Shown piece by piece: positions 17,062 through 26,318 of a stretch of DNA of 64,000 nt. Made by a program: the position numbers and the translations under genes. Below the pieces are notes generated by a model. The model made no database searches. It saw only the letters and a program-made list of their open reading frames with translations, and was not told where the DNA came from. Positions within the stretch are counted from its first letter, which is position 1, and each line of letters starts with the position of its first letter. The stretch comes from Bacteriovorax sp037444575 (lineage in GTDB: Bacteria; Bdellovibrionota; Bacteriovoracia; Bacteriovoracales; Bacteriovoracaceae). The DNA lies in contig JBBIME010000010.1 in NCBI GenBank assembly GCA_037444575.1, positions 1 through 64,000 on the forward strand, read 5' to 3'.

Positions 17062-18738
17062 TTATTTTTTATAATAATCATAACGATATTTAGGAACAGA
17101 ATCATAAAGAGACACGGCTGGAAAACGTGAAAAAAAAGGGAATATTTCAAGCTTCGGAGCAAAGACATATTGGAAATTATTTCTATTATCCAGGTTGTCT
17201 TTTAAGATAACGTCCCAATATCCAACATTATCCTTTATTAAATCGCCGGTTTTATGTGAGTAAAATTTTACTGGATACTTAACGAGTTTTTCAACTTGTA
17301 CTTTGGCAAATATCAACACAATAAAAATAAATAATGCAGAATATATTTTATTACTTCGAAATTTTGTAGTTAGATCGAGTTGCTGAACGACAAGGATGAA
17401 CAGAATTAGAGCAAGAACTAAAAAGATGGTAGTCATTCTAAAGCCAAACATCGGTCCGGTTTGTTTGGACATATACACAACCATGACGATGTAGAAGATC
17501 GACAACATGCGCGCTCTTGTAAAAAACGCTAGTAATAAAAGTAGTATGAGTTGCGGCTGACTCAGTAGATGTATTTTTATTTTTACCAAGGCCCCTGCCC
17601 AATTGGTTGGGTCGCTATAGAGAGCAGGTCGATTGGCATAATCGCTTAGATAAATATTGGGGAATCCAAATTTCGCAATTGGGTAAAATGGATTTCCTGT
17701 ATTAATGAAATTTCGAAGGAGAAAAATTGAAGTCCCGATAAGCATTCCAAATGATACAATGAATATTGTTTTTGGAAGCTTGATTTTCTTTATAAAAATC
17801 AGAACATCCTTGTAGTGATATGAAGATAAAAAAAGAAGAGAAAAGATCACGACATAAGCATTAGTGAGTTTGCTTGCAGTTCCAATACCTAAAATCAGAG
17901 AAGCTAAAAATAGAAACAGTGTATTCTCATTGTCTTTTTTAAGGATGTAGTAATTATAAAAAAGATCAGCACTTAATAAAAAGCACAGGAATGAATAGGC
18001 ATCATTTTTAGGAAGAATCCAAGACCAAGTTATGAGGCGAAGACCAAAAATAAAAAATATGGCCAGGTATTTATATAGTCCAAGTGACGATGAAAACCTT
18101 AAGATTAAAAGTGGGGCAAAAACTAATCCTACAATTCCAGTAAAGACTTGAGCGGTTAAGAGCATTGTGTAGCTTAAAAACTCATATTGAGTTGTGGCCA
18201 AAGGAGCAGCATTAACAAAGAGTGGTTTTGCCAAAAGGAAAAGAAAATAATAATAGTAGTCGTAATAAGATGTTGTAAATGTAATGGGATTATTGGGATT
18301 GAACTTGGCTCCATTTAAATAGAGAGCCCACTCTTTTGGTCCTTCGAGATGATAAACCAAGGTGTCTTGAATTAGGCCACTACCACCAAATACTGTCGCG
18401 CTCATATAAAAAGATAACAAATAAAGTACAACTGCAGCGGTAATCCATTTTTCCTTTTTTTCTGTAGCATTCCAGTAGCCTTTAATATTTCCCAAGCGCT
18501 TAGGAAGTTTATAAAGAGCAAGTGAAAAACCGGTGATTACCAGTAGGTAACTAGAAATTTGCAAAAAATCCTGATGAACAAAGAGAGTTAGTGCCATTAA
18601 AACAAAAGGAAAGATCGCAAAGCTGATTAAAAAACTTTGAATATTGTTAGTAAATCCAGTGAAAGAGAAATGCACAAGAAGTGCGAAGCTAAGTGCAATA
18701 ATTAATGAAATATAATGTGGAGAATCTAGAGTGAGCAT
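17062..18738 (-). CDS. Polytopic GT-C-like membrane protein
   Basis: 558 residues with about a dozen hydrophobic segments, no signal peptide and a long C-terminal soluble tail. The first periplasmic loop contains an acidic/His patch (QDTLVYHLEGPKEW, near residues 127-140) like the catalytic loop of lipid-phosphate-sugar glycosyltransferases. The family is not recognised with certainty. Its place next to a GtrB-like gene suggests transfer from an Und-P-sugar in the periplasm. It overlaps the downstream-oriented transketolase gene by 13 bases. It could instead be a Wzy-type polymerase. Confidence 0.6.
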   Translation of the reverse strand: MLTLDSPHYISLIIALSFALLVHFSFTGFTNNIQSFLISFAIFPFVLMALTLFVHQDFLQISSYLLVITGFSLALYKLPKRLGNIKGYWNATEKKEKWITAAVVLYLLSFYMSATVFGGSGLIQDTLVYHLEGPKEWALYLNGAKFNPNNPITFTTSYYDYYYYFLFLLAKPLFVNAAPLATTQYEFLSYTMLLTAQVFTGIVGLVFAPLLILRFSSSLGLYKYLAIFFIFGLRLITWSWILPKNDAYSFLCFLLSADLFYNYYILKKDNENTLFLFLASLILGIGTASKLTNAYVVIFSLLFLSSYHYKDVLIFIKKIKLPKTIFIVSFGMLIGTSIFLLRNFINTGNPFYPIAKFGFPNIYLSDYANRPALYSDPTNWAGALVKIKIHLLSQPQLILLLLLAFFTRARMLSIFYIVMVVYMSKQTGPMFGFRMTTIFLVLALILFILVVQQLDLTTKFRSNKIYSALFIFIVLIFAKVQVEKLVKYPVKFYSHKTGDLIKDNVGYWDVILKDNLDNRNNFQYVFAPKLEIFPFFSRFPAVSLYDSVPKYRYDYYKK

Positions 18739-19631
18739 ATTGTCTTAATTTTTGCATCAAGATATTCAAAATCAAGCTTGTGAAACTTGATAGCGTATTC
18801 GTAACTTCCGCACCCTTTGGTAAAGTATTCTTTTATACCAAACTTAGTGAGCTTTCCATTAAGTCCATTTTCTGCAATTAAGTCAGCGATATTTGAACCT
18901 AGTCCACCATAGATGGAATGCTCTTCCATCGTAATTATGTTTTTGTATTTTTTAAGTGCAATAAGAACTTCGTCGGAATCATAAAAACTTAGAATAGGGC
19001 ACGAATACAAGGAAAGATTATATTTTTCAGAAATAATTTTGGCAGTACTCACCATCGATCCAGTAGCAAAAATTGCTGTTTCACTAGATGTTTTCTGCAA
19101 TGAAATAATTGATGAGAGTTTTGTTGGTTTATTCTGTGTGTGAACTTCCGGTTTATCTGATTTTCCAATTCTTATATAGCTTGGCATATTTAGTGTCGAA
19201 GCTTCTTTGAGACAAAGTTCCATCTCATGTTTATCAGCAGGAGAAAAGATTTTTACAGGAAGTGTTTTTAAGCACGCGACATCTTCACCGCACTGATGGC
19301 TTGCACCAAGTGTAGTATAAACAGTTCCAGCACCATCGCCAAGAATGATGACGGGGAGTTTTTCGTAGCAAATATTCATTTTGATAAATTCAAGAACACG
19401 CATCGGGATAAAGGCAGACAATCCATAGATAACAACTTTTTTTCCTGTCTTTGCCATTCCAGCAGCAGCTCCAACCATTGCTTGTTCAGTGACTCCGGTA
19501 TTGATGAATTGGTCAGGTGCTTTTTTTCTGATCTCATCAAAAAGAGCATAACCATGATCCCCAGAGAGAACAAAAAAGTTTTTATCTGCTTGTGCTTTAC
19601 TTGCTAAAAATGTCGATAATACGTCTCTCAT
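18726..19631 (-). CDS. Split transketolase, C-terminal subunit (pair 1)
   Basis: 301 residues covering the pyrimidine-binding and C-terminal domains of a transketolase. NTGVTEQAMVGAAAGMA near residue 40 holds the Glu that activates the thiamine aminopyrimidine. A central substrate region with GAGTVYTTLGASHQCGED and the C-terminal domain with EEHSIYGGLG are present. Transketolases move a two-carbon ketol group between sugars. The N-terminal subunit is encoded immediately upstream with a one-base overlap. Location inside a polysaccharide locus argues for a dedicated role in sugar-precursor synthesis rather than the pentose phosphate pathway. Confidence 0.9.
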   Translation of the reverse strand: MRDVLSTFLASKAQADKNFFVLSGDHGYALFDEIRKKAPDQFINTGVTEQAMVGAAAGMAKTGKKVVIYGLSAFIPMRVLEFIKMNICYEKLPVIILGDGAGTVYTTLGASHQCGEDVACLKTLPVKIFSPADKHEMELCLKEASTLNMPSYIRIGKSDKPEVHTQNKPTKLSSIISLQKTSSETAIFATGSMVSTAKIISEKYNLSLYSCPILSFYDSDEVLIALKKYKNIITMEEHSIYGGLGSNIADLIAENGLNGKLTKFGIKEYFTKGCGSYEYAIKFHKLDFEYLDAKIKTICSL

Positions 19632-20422
19632 TATTTTAACTCACTCAATGCTTTTTGATATGTTTCTTGGGTTAGGCGAGTGTAGTGCCAGATGTTGTCG
19701 TTTTCCATAAAAGAGACGCCTTTTCCTTTTACGGTTCTAGCAATAAGGGCTTTTGGTTTTGATGAGCTACTATTAACAAGCTTTGATAGGTTTGTTTCAA
19801 GAGCGTTCACATCGTGTCCATCACATTCAATCGTCTCAAAATTGAAGGCCTCAAATCTAGCCTTGAAAGATTCCATACATAAAACACTTTCACATCTTCC
19901 CATTGCTTGAAAACCATTGGCATCGACAATTAAAATAAAATTATTTAATTGTCTGTGAGCCGCTATCATTATTGCTTCCCAAGCACTTCCTTCGTTTAGT
20001 TCACCATCGCCTACAATGCAGAAGATTTTCGATGGAGCATTGTCGATTTTTTTTGAAAGAGCGATTCCTGTTGCTACAGTGATTCCCTGGCCAAGTGAGC
20101 CGCCAGAAACTTCGATTCCTGGAACATGTGAATCAGCTAGTCCAGTAAGAGAAGATCCATCGCTAAAGTAATTTTCGATTTCGTCCTTTTTGATCATGCC
20201 AAGTTCATAAAGGCTTGCATATATGGCCATGACTCCATGACCTTTACTTAAGCAGACATAGTCGCGATCAGGTGCAAGGGATTGAAGTTTTTTTGTATCT
20301 ACAAATTTCGAATAAAGAACGTGAGCGATTTCCACTAGGGAAAATGCGCAGCCAATGTGGACGGATTTGGCGTTGAAGGCCATGCAAAGAATGGTTTTAC
20401 GGAGATTGGTAGGAGATATCAT
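19631..20422 (-). CDS. Split transketolase, N-terminal subunit (pair 1)
   Basis: 263 residues forming the thiamine-diphosphate-binding domain. LSKGHG (around 53-58) and the classical ThDP motif GDGELNEGSAWEA followed by Asn about 27 residues later are intact, as is the C-terminal TVKGKGVSFMEN signature. It starts 35 bases after the wbpE stop, so wbpE, both transketolase halves, the GT-C-like gene and the GtrB-like gene form one minus-strand operon. It pairs with the following gene to give one active enzyme; the sugar substrates are unknown. Confidence 0.9.
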   Translation of the reverse strand: MISPTNLRKTILCMAFNAKSVHIGCAFSLVEIAHVLYSKFVDTKKLQSLAPDRDYVCLSKGHGVMAIYASLYELGMIKKDEIENYFSDGSSLTGLADSHVPGIEVSGGSLGQGITVATGIALSKKIDNAPSKIFCIVGDGELNEGSAWEAIMIAAHRQLNNFILIVDANGFQAMGRCESVLCMESFKARFEAFNFETIECDGHDVNALETNLSKLVNSSSSKPKALIARTVKGKGVSFMENDNIWHYTRLTQETYQKALSELK

Positions 20423-20457
20423 TTTAAAACACCTGCAATATTCTTTGGTATTAATAT

Positions 20458-21549
20458 CTAAACATTACCATATTTTAAGACGGTCGCTATAATAAAGTCT
20501 TGAGTCTTAATGTCTAGGTAAGGGTGCATTGGAAGACTTACAACTCGAGCGCTCGCAGCAGATGACTCAGGTAAATTCAAATGACCAAATTCTTTTTTAT
20601 AAACAGGCTGAAGATGAAGTGGAATTGGGTAATGAACTGCCGTTGGAATGCCCACTTCTTTTAATCTGTTTTGGAATTCTTCTCGATTAGCAACCTCGAT
20701 GGTGAATTGAGCAAAGACTGAAGTATAACCTTCAGGGATCGTTTGCATTTTAAACTTACCTTTAAAGGCGTCGATGTATCTTTTAGCGATTGTATTGCGG
20801 GCTTCAATTTCAGAAGGAAAAATATCGAGCTTCTTTAAAAGAATTGCCGCTTGAATGGTATCCATTCGCGAGTTGTAGCCAATGCTTACGTGAGTATATC
20901 TTTTTTCTTGGCCATGAGCGCGCAGCTCGAGTAATTTTTTGGCCAACTTTTCATCATTTGTAAAAAGAGCACCTCCATCCCCATAACATCCCAGAGGTTT
21001 CGAAGGAAAAAAGCTTGTTGTGCTTATCGTTGCGATCCCACAAGAGGACTGGTCAAAATATTTTGCTCCGAAACTCTGCGCAGCATCTTCAATGATAGCA
21101 AGATTGTGTTTAGAAGCGATTTGAGTAATTGACTTGAAGTCTGCGCATAATCCATAAAGACTAACAGGAATAATCGCTTTGGTTTTTTTAGTAATGGCTG
21201 CTTCGATAAATTTTGGTTCGATATTGTAGGTATTGCGGTCGATATCCACAAAAATGGGTGTTGCTCCAACCGTAGAAACTGCTTCAGCTGTGGCAAAGAA
21301 AGTAAAAGCCGGGACAATTACTTCATCTCCAGGTCCGATATCTAGAGCTCTTAGAGCGAGGACAAGTGCGTCAGTTCCATTAGCATTTGCAATACAAAAT
21401 TTGGAGTTGGTGAATTCCGCTAAGCGTTTTTCTAATGCGGGAACCTCTTCTCCCAAGATAAAATGACCTCGGTCTATGACGCTCTCAAATGACTCCATAA
21501 TCTCTTTTTTAATTCTGTTTTTCTGAGCAATGAGGTCGATGAATTCCAT
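20458..21549 (-). CDS. wbpE: UDP-2-acetamido-2-deoxy-3-oxo-glucuronate aminotransferase
   Basis: A PLP-dependent DegT/DnrJ aminotransferase of 363 residues, very close in pattern to WbpE/WlbC, which installs the C3 amino group during UDP-2,3-diacetamido-glucuronate synthesis using glutamate. The PLP Lys is Lys184 in SFFPSKPLGCYGDGG. IEDAAQSFGA, HGQEKRY and PTAVHYPIPLH are also typical. It is transcribed divergently from wbpA-wbpB-wbpD, the other three genes of the same pathway, across a 72-base promoter region. This conservation of partners strengthens the call. Confidence 0.92.
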   Translation of the reverse strand: MEFIDLIAQKNRIKKEIMESFESVIDRGHFILGEEVPALEKRLAEFTNSKFCIANANGTDALVLALRALDIGPGDEVIVPAFTFFATAEAVSTVGATPIFVDIDRNTYNIEPKFIEAAITKKTKAIIPVSLYGLCADFKSITQIASKHNLAIIEDAAQSFGAKYFDQSSCGIATISTTSFFPSKPLGCYGDGGALFTNDEKLAKKLLELRAHGQEKRYTHVSIGYNSRMDTIQAAILLKKLDIFPSEIEARNTIAKRYIDAFKGKFKMQTIPEGYTSVFAQFTIEVANREEFQNRLKEVGIPTAVHYPIPLHLQPVYKKEFGHLNLPESSAASARVVSLPMHPYLDIKTQDFIIATVLKYGNV

Positions 21550-21561
21550 TGAAATCTCCTA

Positions 21562-21590
21562 TTGAAACTCTGGGGGGCAAGCGATAGTAT
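21562..21590 (+). promoter_or_regulatory. wbpA promoter overlapping a divergent wbpE -10
   Basis: TTGAAA (21562-21567), a 17-base spacer and TAGTAT (21585-21590) make a good sigma-70 promoter for wbpA. On the opposite strand TACTAT (complement of 21584-21589) can serve as a -10 for wbpE, so the two -10 boxes would overlap almost completely. A TTG that could be read as an upstream wbpA start lies inside this -35 box, which rules it out as the start. Confidence 0.55.
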
Positions 21591-21621
21591 TCTGTATTCA
21601 ATTTTTAAAGGATTCTATTCG

Positions 21622-22926
21622 ATGAAAAACTTGGTTGTCGATAAATTTAAATCGAAAAAAGCAGTTATTGGTATTGTCGGTCTTGGCTATGTGGGATTGC
21701 CATTAGCACTAAGATACTCAGAAGAAAATTTTAAAGTGATCGGTTTTGATATTGATCAATTTAAAGTGAATAAGATCAATGAAGGAGAAAGCTACATAGA
21801 GCATATCTCAACATCCTCAGTTACAGCCGCTAAGAAGGCGGGATTTATTGCTACAACGGATTTTAAAAAAATTAGTGACGTTGATGCTATTATTCTTTGC
21901 GTTCCAACCCCGCTCAACAAATACCGTGAACCAGATCTTAGTTTTGTTTTAGATACTACTGATTCCATTGTTCCTTATTTACGAAAAGGGCAAGTTGTAT
22001 CGTTAGAGAGCACGACTTATCCTGGAACAACAGAAGAGGAATTACTTCCTCGAGTAGAGAAAAATGGATTAAAAGTAGGGACTGATCTTTTCCTTGTTTT
22101 CTCACCCGAACGAGAAGATCCAGGAAATGAAAAATTTTCAACTCGTACTATTCCGAAAGTAGTTGGAGGCCAAACTTCAAACTGTCTAGAGGTGGGAACT
22201 GCACTTTATTCAGGCGTAATTGATAAAGTTGTTCCAGTAAGTTCTGCTAAAGCTGCAGAAATGACAAAACTTTTAGAGAACATTCATCGCTCAATTAACA
22301 TTGGTCTTGTGAATGAAATGAAAATGGTCTGCGATAAAATGGGAATTGATATTCACGAAGTTATCGATGCCGCAGCCACTAAGCCATTTGGTTTTGTGCC
22401 TTATAGACCAGGACCAGGAATTGGAGGCCACTGTATTCCAATTGATCCATTCTACTTAACTTGGAAAGCAAGAGAGTATGGAGTGCACACTCATTTTATC
22501 GAGCTAGCGGGAGAAATAAATTCTTCCATGCCATCATGGGTCCTTAAGAAAATTGCAAAATCTCTTAATCAACATGAGAAATCTATCAAGGGCTCAAAGG
22601 TTTTAGTTCTTGGAATTTCTTATAAGAAAAATATCGATGATATGCGCGAGTCTCCATCTGTTTTCTTGATGGAAAAAATTCGTGATGAAGGAGCTATTCT
22701 TCATTACTCTGATCCGCATGTTCCTGTATTTCCAAAAATGCGCGAACACTCTTTTGAGCTTAGTAGCGTAGAGTTAACTCCTACAAGTATTGCAAGCTAC
22801 GATTGCGTAGTGCTTACAACGGATCATGATAAATTTGACTACGACATGATTCAAAAGCATGCAAAACTTGTTGTAGATACCCGAGGGAAATATAGAAAAG
22901 TTTACTCAAACGTGGTGAAGGCTTAA
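21622..22926 (+). CDS. wbpA: UDP-N-acetyl-D-glucosamine 6-dehydrogenase
   Basis: An NAD-dependent nucleotide-sugar dehydrogenase of 434 residues that oxidises UDP-GlcNAc to the uronic acid, first step to UDP-GlcNAc3NAcA. The Rossmann loop GIVGLGYVGLPLA lies at 17-29, and the catalytic Cys271 sits in GIGGHCIPIDP. The C-terminal UDP-binding domain is present. The ATG at 21622 is preceded by AAAGGA at good spacing and by a promoter; a longer frame from a TTG at 21562 would start inside that promoter. It is followed by wbpB after 13 bases. Confidence 0.93.
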   Translation: MKNLVVDKFKSKKAVIGIVGLGYVGLPLALRYSEENFKVIGFDIDQFKVNKINEGESYIEHISTSSVTAAKKAGFIATTDFKKISDVDAIILCVPTPLNKYREPDLSFVLDTTDSIVPYLRKGQVVSLESTTYPGTTEEELLPRVEKNGLKVGTDLFLVFSPEREDPGNEKFSTRTIPKVVGGQTSNCLEVGTALYSGVIDKVVPVSSAKAAEMTKLLENIHRSINIGLVNEMKMVCDKMGIDIHEVIDAAATKPFGFVPYRPGPGIGGHCIPIDPFYLTWKAREYGVHTHFIELAGEINSSMPSWVLKKIAKSLNQHEKSIKGSKVLVLGISYKKNIDDMRESPSVFLMEKIRDEGAILHYSDPHVPVFPKMREHSFELSSVELTPTSIASYDCVVLTTDHDKFDYDMIQKHAKLVVDTRGKYRKVYSNVVKA

Positions 22927-22939
22927 GAAGGATATAGTC

Positions 22940-23830
22940 ATGGCGAATTTTGCATTAATTGGAGTGGGTGGATACATTGCCCCAAGACACTTAGAAGCGA
23001 TTAAAGATTTGGGGCATAATTTAGTTGCCGCTTACGATACGAAAGATTCAGTTGGAATTATGGATCGCTATTTTCCTGACTGCATGTTCTTTACAGAGTT
23101 TGAGCGCTTTGAAGGTTTTGTAGATTCTTTAAAGGGATCATCGAAAGCAATTGATTACGTTTCAATCTGTACACCAAACTATCTACACTCTTCACACATT
23201 AAATTCGCTCTTAGAAATAATGCTAATGCTATCTGTGAAAAGCCACTTGTTTTACACGTGAGTGATGTTGATGACTTGATTTCTCTTGAGAAGAAGTCTG
23301 GGAAAAAAGTTTTCACGGTTCTTCAGTTGCGAGTTCATGATGCAATTTTAGCGCTTAAGAATAAAATTGATTCAGAATCAAGAAATGACTATAAAGTCGA
23401 GCTTAATTACATGACCTCAAGAGGCCAGTGGTATTTGGAGTCATGGAAGGGCGATTTGAAAAAGTCTGGAGGCCTTTCAACAAATATTGGCGTGCATTTT
23501 TTTGATATGCTTACTTGGATTTTTGGTAAAGCCACAGAAGTAAAAGTTGAATACAAGGATGATATCAGAGAGAAAGGATTCGTTCATTTAGAAAAGGCTA
23601 ATGTAAATTGGGAATTAACAATTGATCGAACTCGCTTGCCAGCAGATGCTATTAAGTCGGGAAAAACTACATTCCGTTCAATTAAAATTGATGGCGAGGA
23701 ATTTGAATTCAGTGAGGGATTCACTGAGCTTCATAAACGCGTTTATACCGATATCTTAAATGGTAAAGGATATGGATTAGAAGCTGCACGATCGGCAATT
23801 GAGATAGTAGAAAAAATTAGAGAGATGTAA
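22940..23830 (+). CDS. wbpB: UDP-GlcNAc uronate 3-dehydrogenase
   Basis: A Gfo/Idh/MocA-type oxidoreductase of 296 residues that oxidises C3 of UDP-GlcNAcA to the ketone used by WbpE. The N-terminal dinucleotide fold ALIGVGGYIAPRH matches WbpB/WlbA. The EKP motif (100-102) and the later GGLSTNIGVHFFDML segment are characteristic of the family. In characterised systems the NADH formed is recycled with 2-oxoglutarate and the enzyme works as a pair with WbpE. Here the two genes are encoded divergently. It ends two bases before wbpD. Confidence 0.92.
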   Translation: MANFALIGVGGYIAPRHLEAIKDLGHNLVAAYDTKDSVGIMDRYFPDCMFFTEFERFEGFVDSLKGSSKAIDYVSICTPNYLHSSHIKFALRNNANAICEKPLVLHVSDVDDLISLEKKSGKKVFTVLQLRVHDAILALKNKIDSESRNDYKVELNYMTSRGQWYLESWKGDLKKSGGLSTNIGVHFFDMLTWIFGKATEVKVEYKDDIREKGFVHLEKANVNWELTIDRTRLPADAIKSGKTTFRSIKIDGEEFEFSEGFTELHKRVYTDILNGKGYGLEAARSAIEIVEKIREM

Positions 23831-23832
23831 CT

Positions 23833-24405
23833 ATGAATTATACAAAACACGAAACAGCCATCGTGGATACTGGCGCAGAGATTGGCGACGGAACTAGAAT
23901 ATGGCACTGGGTGCATATCAGCGGTGGGGCAAAAATAGGTGAGCGTTGCTCGTTTGGCCAAAATGTTTATGTTGGTAACAAAGTAGTTATCGGAAATAAT
24001 GTTAAAGTACAGAATAATGTTTCAATCTACGATAACGTCTATCTTGAAGATGATGTTTTCTGTGGCCCTTCGATGGTTTTTACTAATGTCTATAATCCTC
24101 GTTCTGCTGTTACGAGAAAAGATGAGTACCGCGATACAGTTGTGAAAAAAGGGGCTACGATCGGGGCCAATGCCACAATTGTTTGTGGTGTAACAATCGG
24201 TGAGTTTGCCTTTATAGGTGCTGGTGCAGTCGTAAATAAAGACGTCAAGCCTTTTGCTCTCATGGTAGGAGTTCCTGCGAAGCAAATTGGGTGGATGAGT
24301 ACTTTTGGCGAGAGTATTCCTTTGCCTCTAACCGGAGATGGGCAATGGTTTTGTAAAAAAACTGGCACAACATACACATTGTCGAGTGGAGAACTCCATA
24401 TTTAA
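23833..24405 (+). CDS. wbpD: UDP-2-acetamido-3-amino-glucuronate N-acetyltransferase
   Basis: A left-handed beta-helix acetyltransferase of 190 residues (WbpD/WlbB about 190) that acetylates the 3-amino group from acetyl-CoA. Repeated hexapeptides run from about residue 10 to 150, for example IGDGTRIWHWVHIS, FGQNVYVG and VKKGATIGANATIVCGVTIG. The FAFIGAGAVVNKDVKPFALMVG end is typical. It completes UDP-GlcNAc3NAcA synthesis. The 2-epimerase WbpI, which would convert it to the manno form, is not seen in the window. Confidence 0.93.
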   Translation: MNYTKHETAIVDTGAEIGDGTRIWHWVHISGGAKIGERCSFGQNVYVGNKVVIGNNVKVQNNVSIYDNVYLEDDVFCGPSMVFTNVYNPRSAVTRKDEYRDTVVKKGATIGANATIVCGVTIGEFAFIGAGAVVNKDVKPFALMVGVPAKQIGWMSTFGESIPLPLTGDGQWFCKKTGTTYTLSSGELHI

Positions 24406-24416
24406 AACAGGAATCA

Positions 24417-26318
24417 ATGAGCAACTCTAAATATCAACCAGAAATAGATGGCTTAAGGGCCATAGCTGTCTTATCTGTTATTCTCTATCATATTAATGAA
24501 TTATGGCTTCCCGGTGGGTTCATCGGAGTTGATATTTTTTTTGTTCTCTCTGGCTATTTGATCACCTCGAATATTTATCCTCAAATTGAAAATGAAACAT
24601 TTTCATTCAAGAACTTTTATAATCGAAGAATTAAAAGACTTCTTCCTTCCTTGTATTTAGTTTTAATATTCTGTTCTATATTAGGCTACTTCTTGCTTAT
24701 ATCTGATGATATTGGATCACTTAATCATTCGCTTAGAAAAATTATTGTATTTTGGGGAAATCACTATTTTGCAGAAGGGAAAAATTATTTTTCACCGGTT
24801 TCTAATGAAATCCCTTTCCTGCACACATGGTCACTTGCCGTAGAGGAACAATTTTATTTCGTATGGCCAATTTGCATTTTCTTATCAAGAAAAATTGGTT
24901 TTAAAAAAAATGGAATTTTAATTTTCGCATTTGTTGCAATGTTTTTCTCTTTTCTACTTGCTTCTCTTTTGATTTTTCAGAGACATCAATCGTGGGCTTA
25001 TTATTCTTTTCCAACACGATATGGGGAATTATTAATTGGAGCATTACTTGCTATCAGTCAAATTAAGCAAAAGAGCAATTCCCCTTATTTTTCTTTGACG
25101 GGTCTCAGTTTAATTTTCCTGTCATTCGTTCTTATTAATGGCACTAGCCATTTTCCAGGAGTTACTGCTCTTGTTCCCTGCCTTGGAACACTTCTCATTC
25201 TTTATTCTACTAAGAATTTTCTCACGAGATGGCTTGCATTTTCACCGATGGTTTTTATTGGAAAAATTTCATACCAACTCTACCTATGGCATTGGCCAAT
25301 CTTAGCCTATTTTAGATATGCAACTGGACATTATTTTTTAAGTAACACAATTATCATTGTCTCGCTCGTCACGACTTTTCTCTTATCAGTATTGTCATGG
25401 AAATATATTGAGGCACCTATTCGATATAACGCTATGGAATTTAAGAAAACGTTCTCGTTTTTATATATTGTACCAACAGCAATTGTTCTTTTATTAATAA
25501 AATTTTCTCCTCATTTTACCTTTAAAAGCAAACTTCTAAGCAATCCATCTAACAGTGAGGAATTAACGTCTTATGGTGAAAATATCTGTCACGGGACTAT
25601 CGAAACAAGAAAATGTTTGAAGGGGGCAAACAAACCTGCCGGCTTACTCGTTATGGGAGACTCTCACGCCGCTCATCTTAACTCATTTATCGATACGTTA
25701 GGGAAAGAACAAAATTGGGCAGCTTTTGTTGCATCAAGCAGTTCATGTTCACCTGTTTTAGAATTCGATCAGACAATTATGTCAAAGATGGAGGATCGAA
25801 AAAATTGCGAAAATTTAAAAAACTATTTTCTATCAGAGATAGATAAATACCAAAACATTGCAATTGCTTCGAGATGGGATTTTCAATTAGGATTTTCAAT
25901 CGGTCAAGAATCTGATCCAAACTATATAAGTAAGCTTAAAAAAACTTTTGATTTATTGCTGGCGAAAAAAAAATCGGTTTACGTTTTTTCACAAGTTCCT
26001 CTTTTGGTAATTTCACCTGAAAGGGCAGAACTTCTTTCAACTCGCTTTGGATTCAAAACTAGTAATGATGCAAATGCCTCTGTTCTAAAGGCTAATCAAA
26101 TTGTAAGGGATTTAGTGTCTAAATATCCTAATATCACTTGGATTGATATTTCTGCCCCGTTACTAAATTTTGATAACGGAGTAACGTACAAAACTTTTCC
26201 AGTCTACAAAGACAATAATCATTTGAATATTTTTGGAGCTACTGAACTTGCTCACCAAATGAACAAACAGCATTCCCTCGATTTTTTTAAAAAAAATTTA
26301 AGCAGGGAGAAGATGTAA
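24417..26318 (+). CDS. OafA-like acyltransferase with C-terminal SGNH domain
   Basis: 633 residues: an N-terminal ten-helix acyltransferase-3 domain (about 1-365) with EIDGLRAIAV and His25, then a periplasmic SGNH hydrolase-fold domain. That domain has the catalytic Ser in GDSH (414-417) and the Asp-x-x-His pair near residue 605 (DNNHLN). Such proteins O-acetylate lipopolysaccharide or exopolysaccharide sugars in the periplasm using cytoplasmic acetyl-CoA. A ribosome site ACAGGA precedes the ATG. It closes the wbpA-wbpB-wbpD run, and a 114-base gap separates it from the flippase gene. Confidence 0.93.
   Translation: MSNSKYQPEIDGLRAIAVLSVILYHINELWLPGGFIGVDIFFVLSGYLITSNIYPQIENETFSFKNFYNRRIKRLLPSLYLVLIFCSILGYFLLISDDIGSLNHSLRKIIVFWGNHYFAEGKNYFSPVSNEIPFLHTWSLAVEEQFYFVWPICIFLSRKIGFKKNGILIFAFVAMFFSFLLASLLIFQRHQSWAYYSFPTRYGELLIGALLAISQIKQKSNSPYFSLTGLSLIFLSFVLINGTSHFPGVTALVPCLGTLLILYSTKNFLTRWLAFSPMVFIGKISYQLYLWHWPILAYFRYATGHYFLSNTIIIVSLVTTFLLSVLSWKYIEAPIRYNAMEFKKTFSFLYIVPTAIVLLLIKFSPHFTFKSKLLSNPSNSEELTSYGENICHGTIETRKCLKGANKPAGLLVMGDSHAAHLNSFIDTLGKEQNWAAFVASSSSCSPVLEFDQTIMSKMEDRKNCENLKNYFLSEIDKYQNIAIASRWDFQLGFSIGQESDPNYISKLKKTFDLLLAKKKSVYVFSQVPLLVISPERAELLSTRFGFKTSNDANASVLKANQIVRDLVSKYPNITWIDISAPLLNFDNGVTYKTFPVYKDNNHLNIFGATELAHQMNKQHSLDFFKKNLSREKM

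Noticed and set aside
24022..24377. Two overlapping frames antisense to wbpD
   Set aside because: Artefacts of the repetitive hexapeptide-coding sequence of wbpD.
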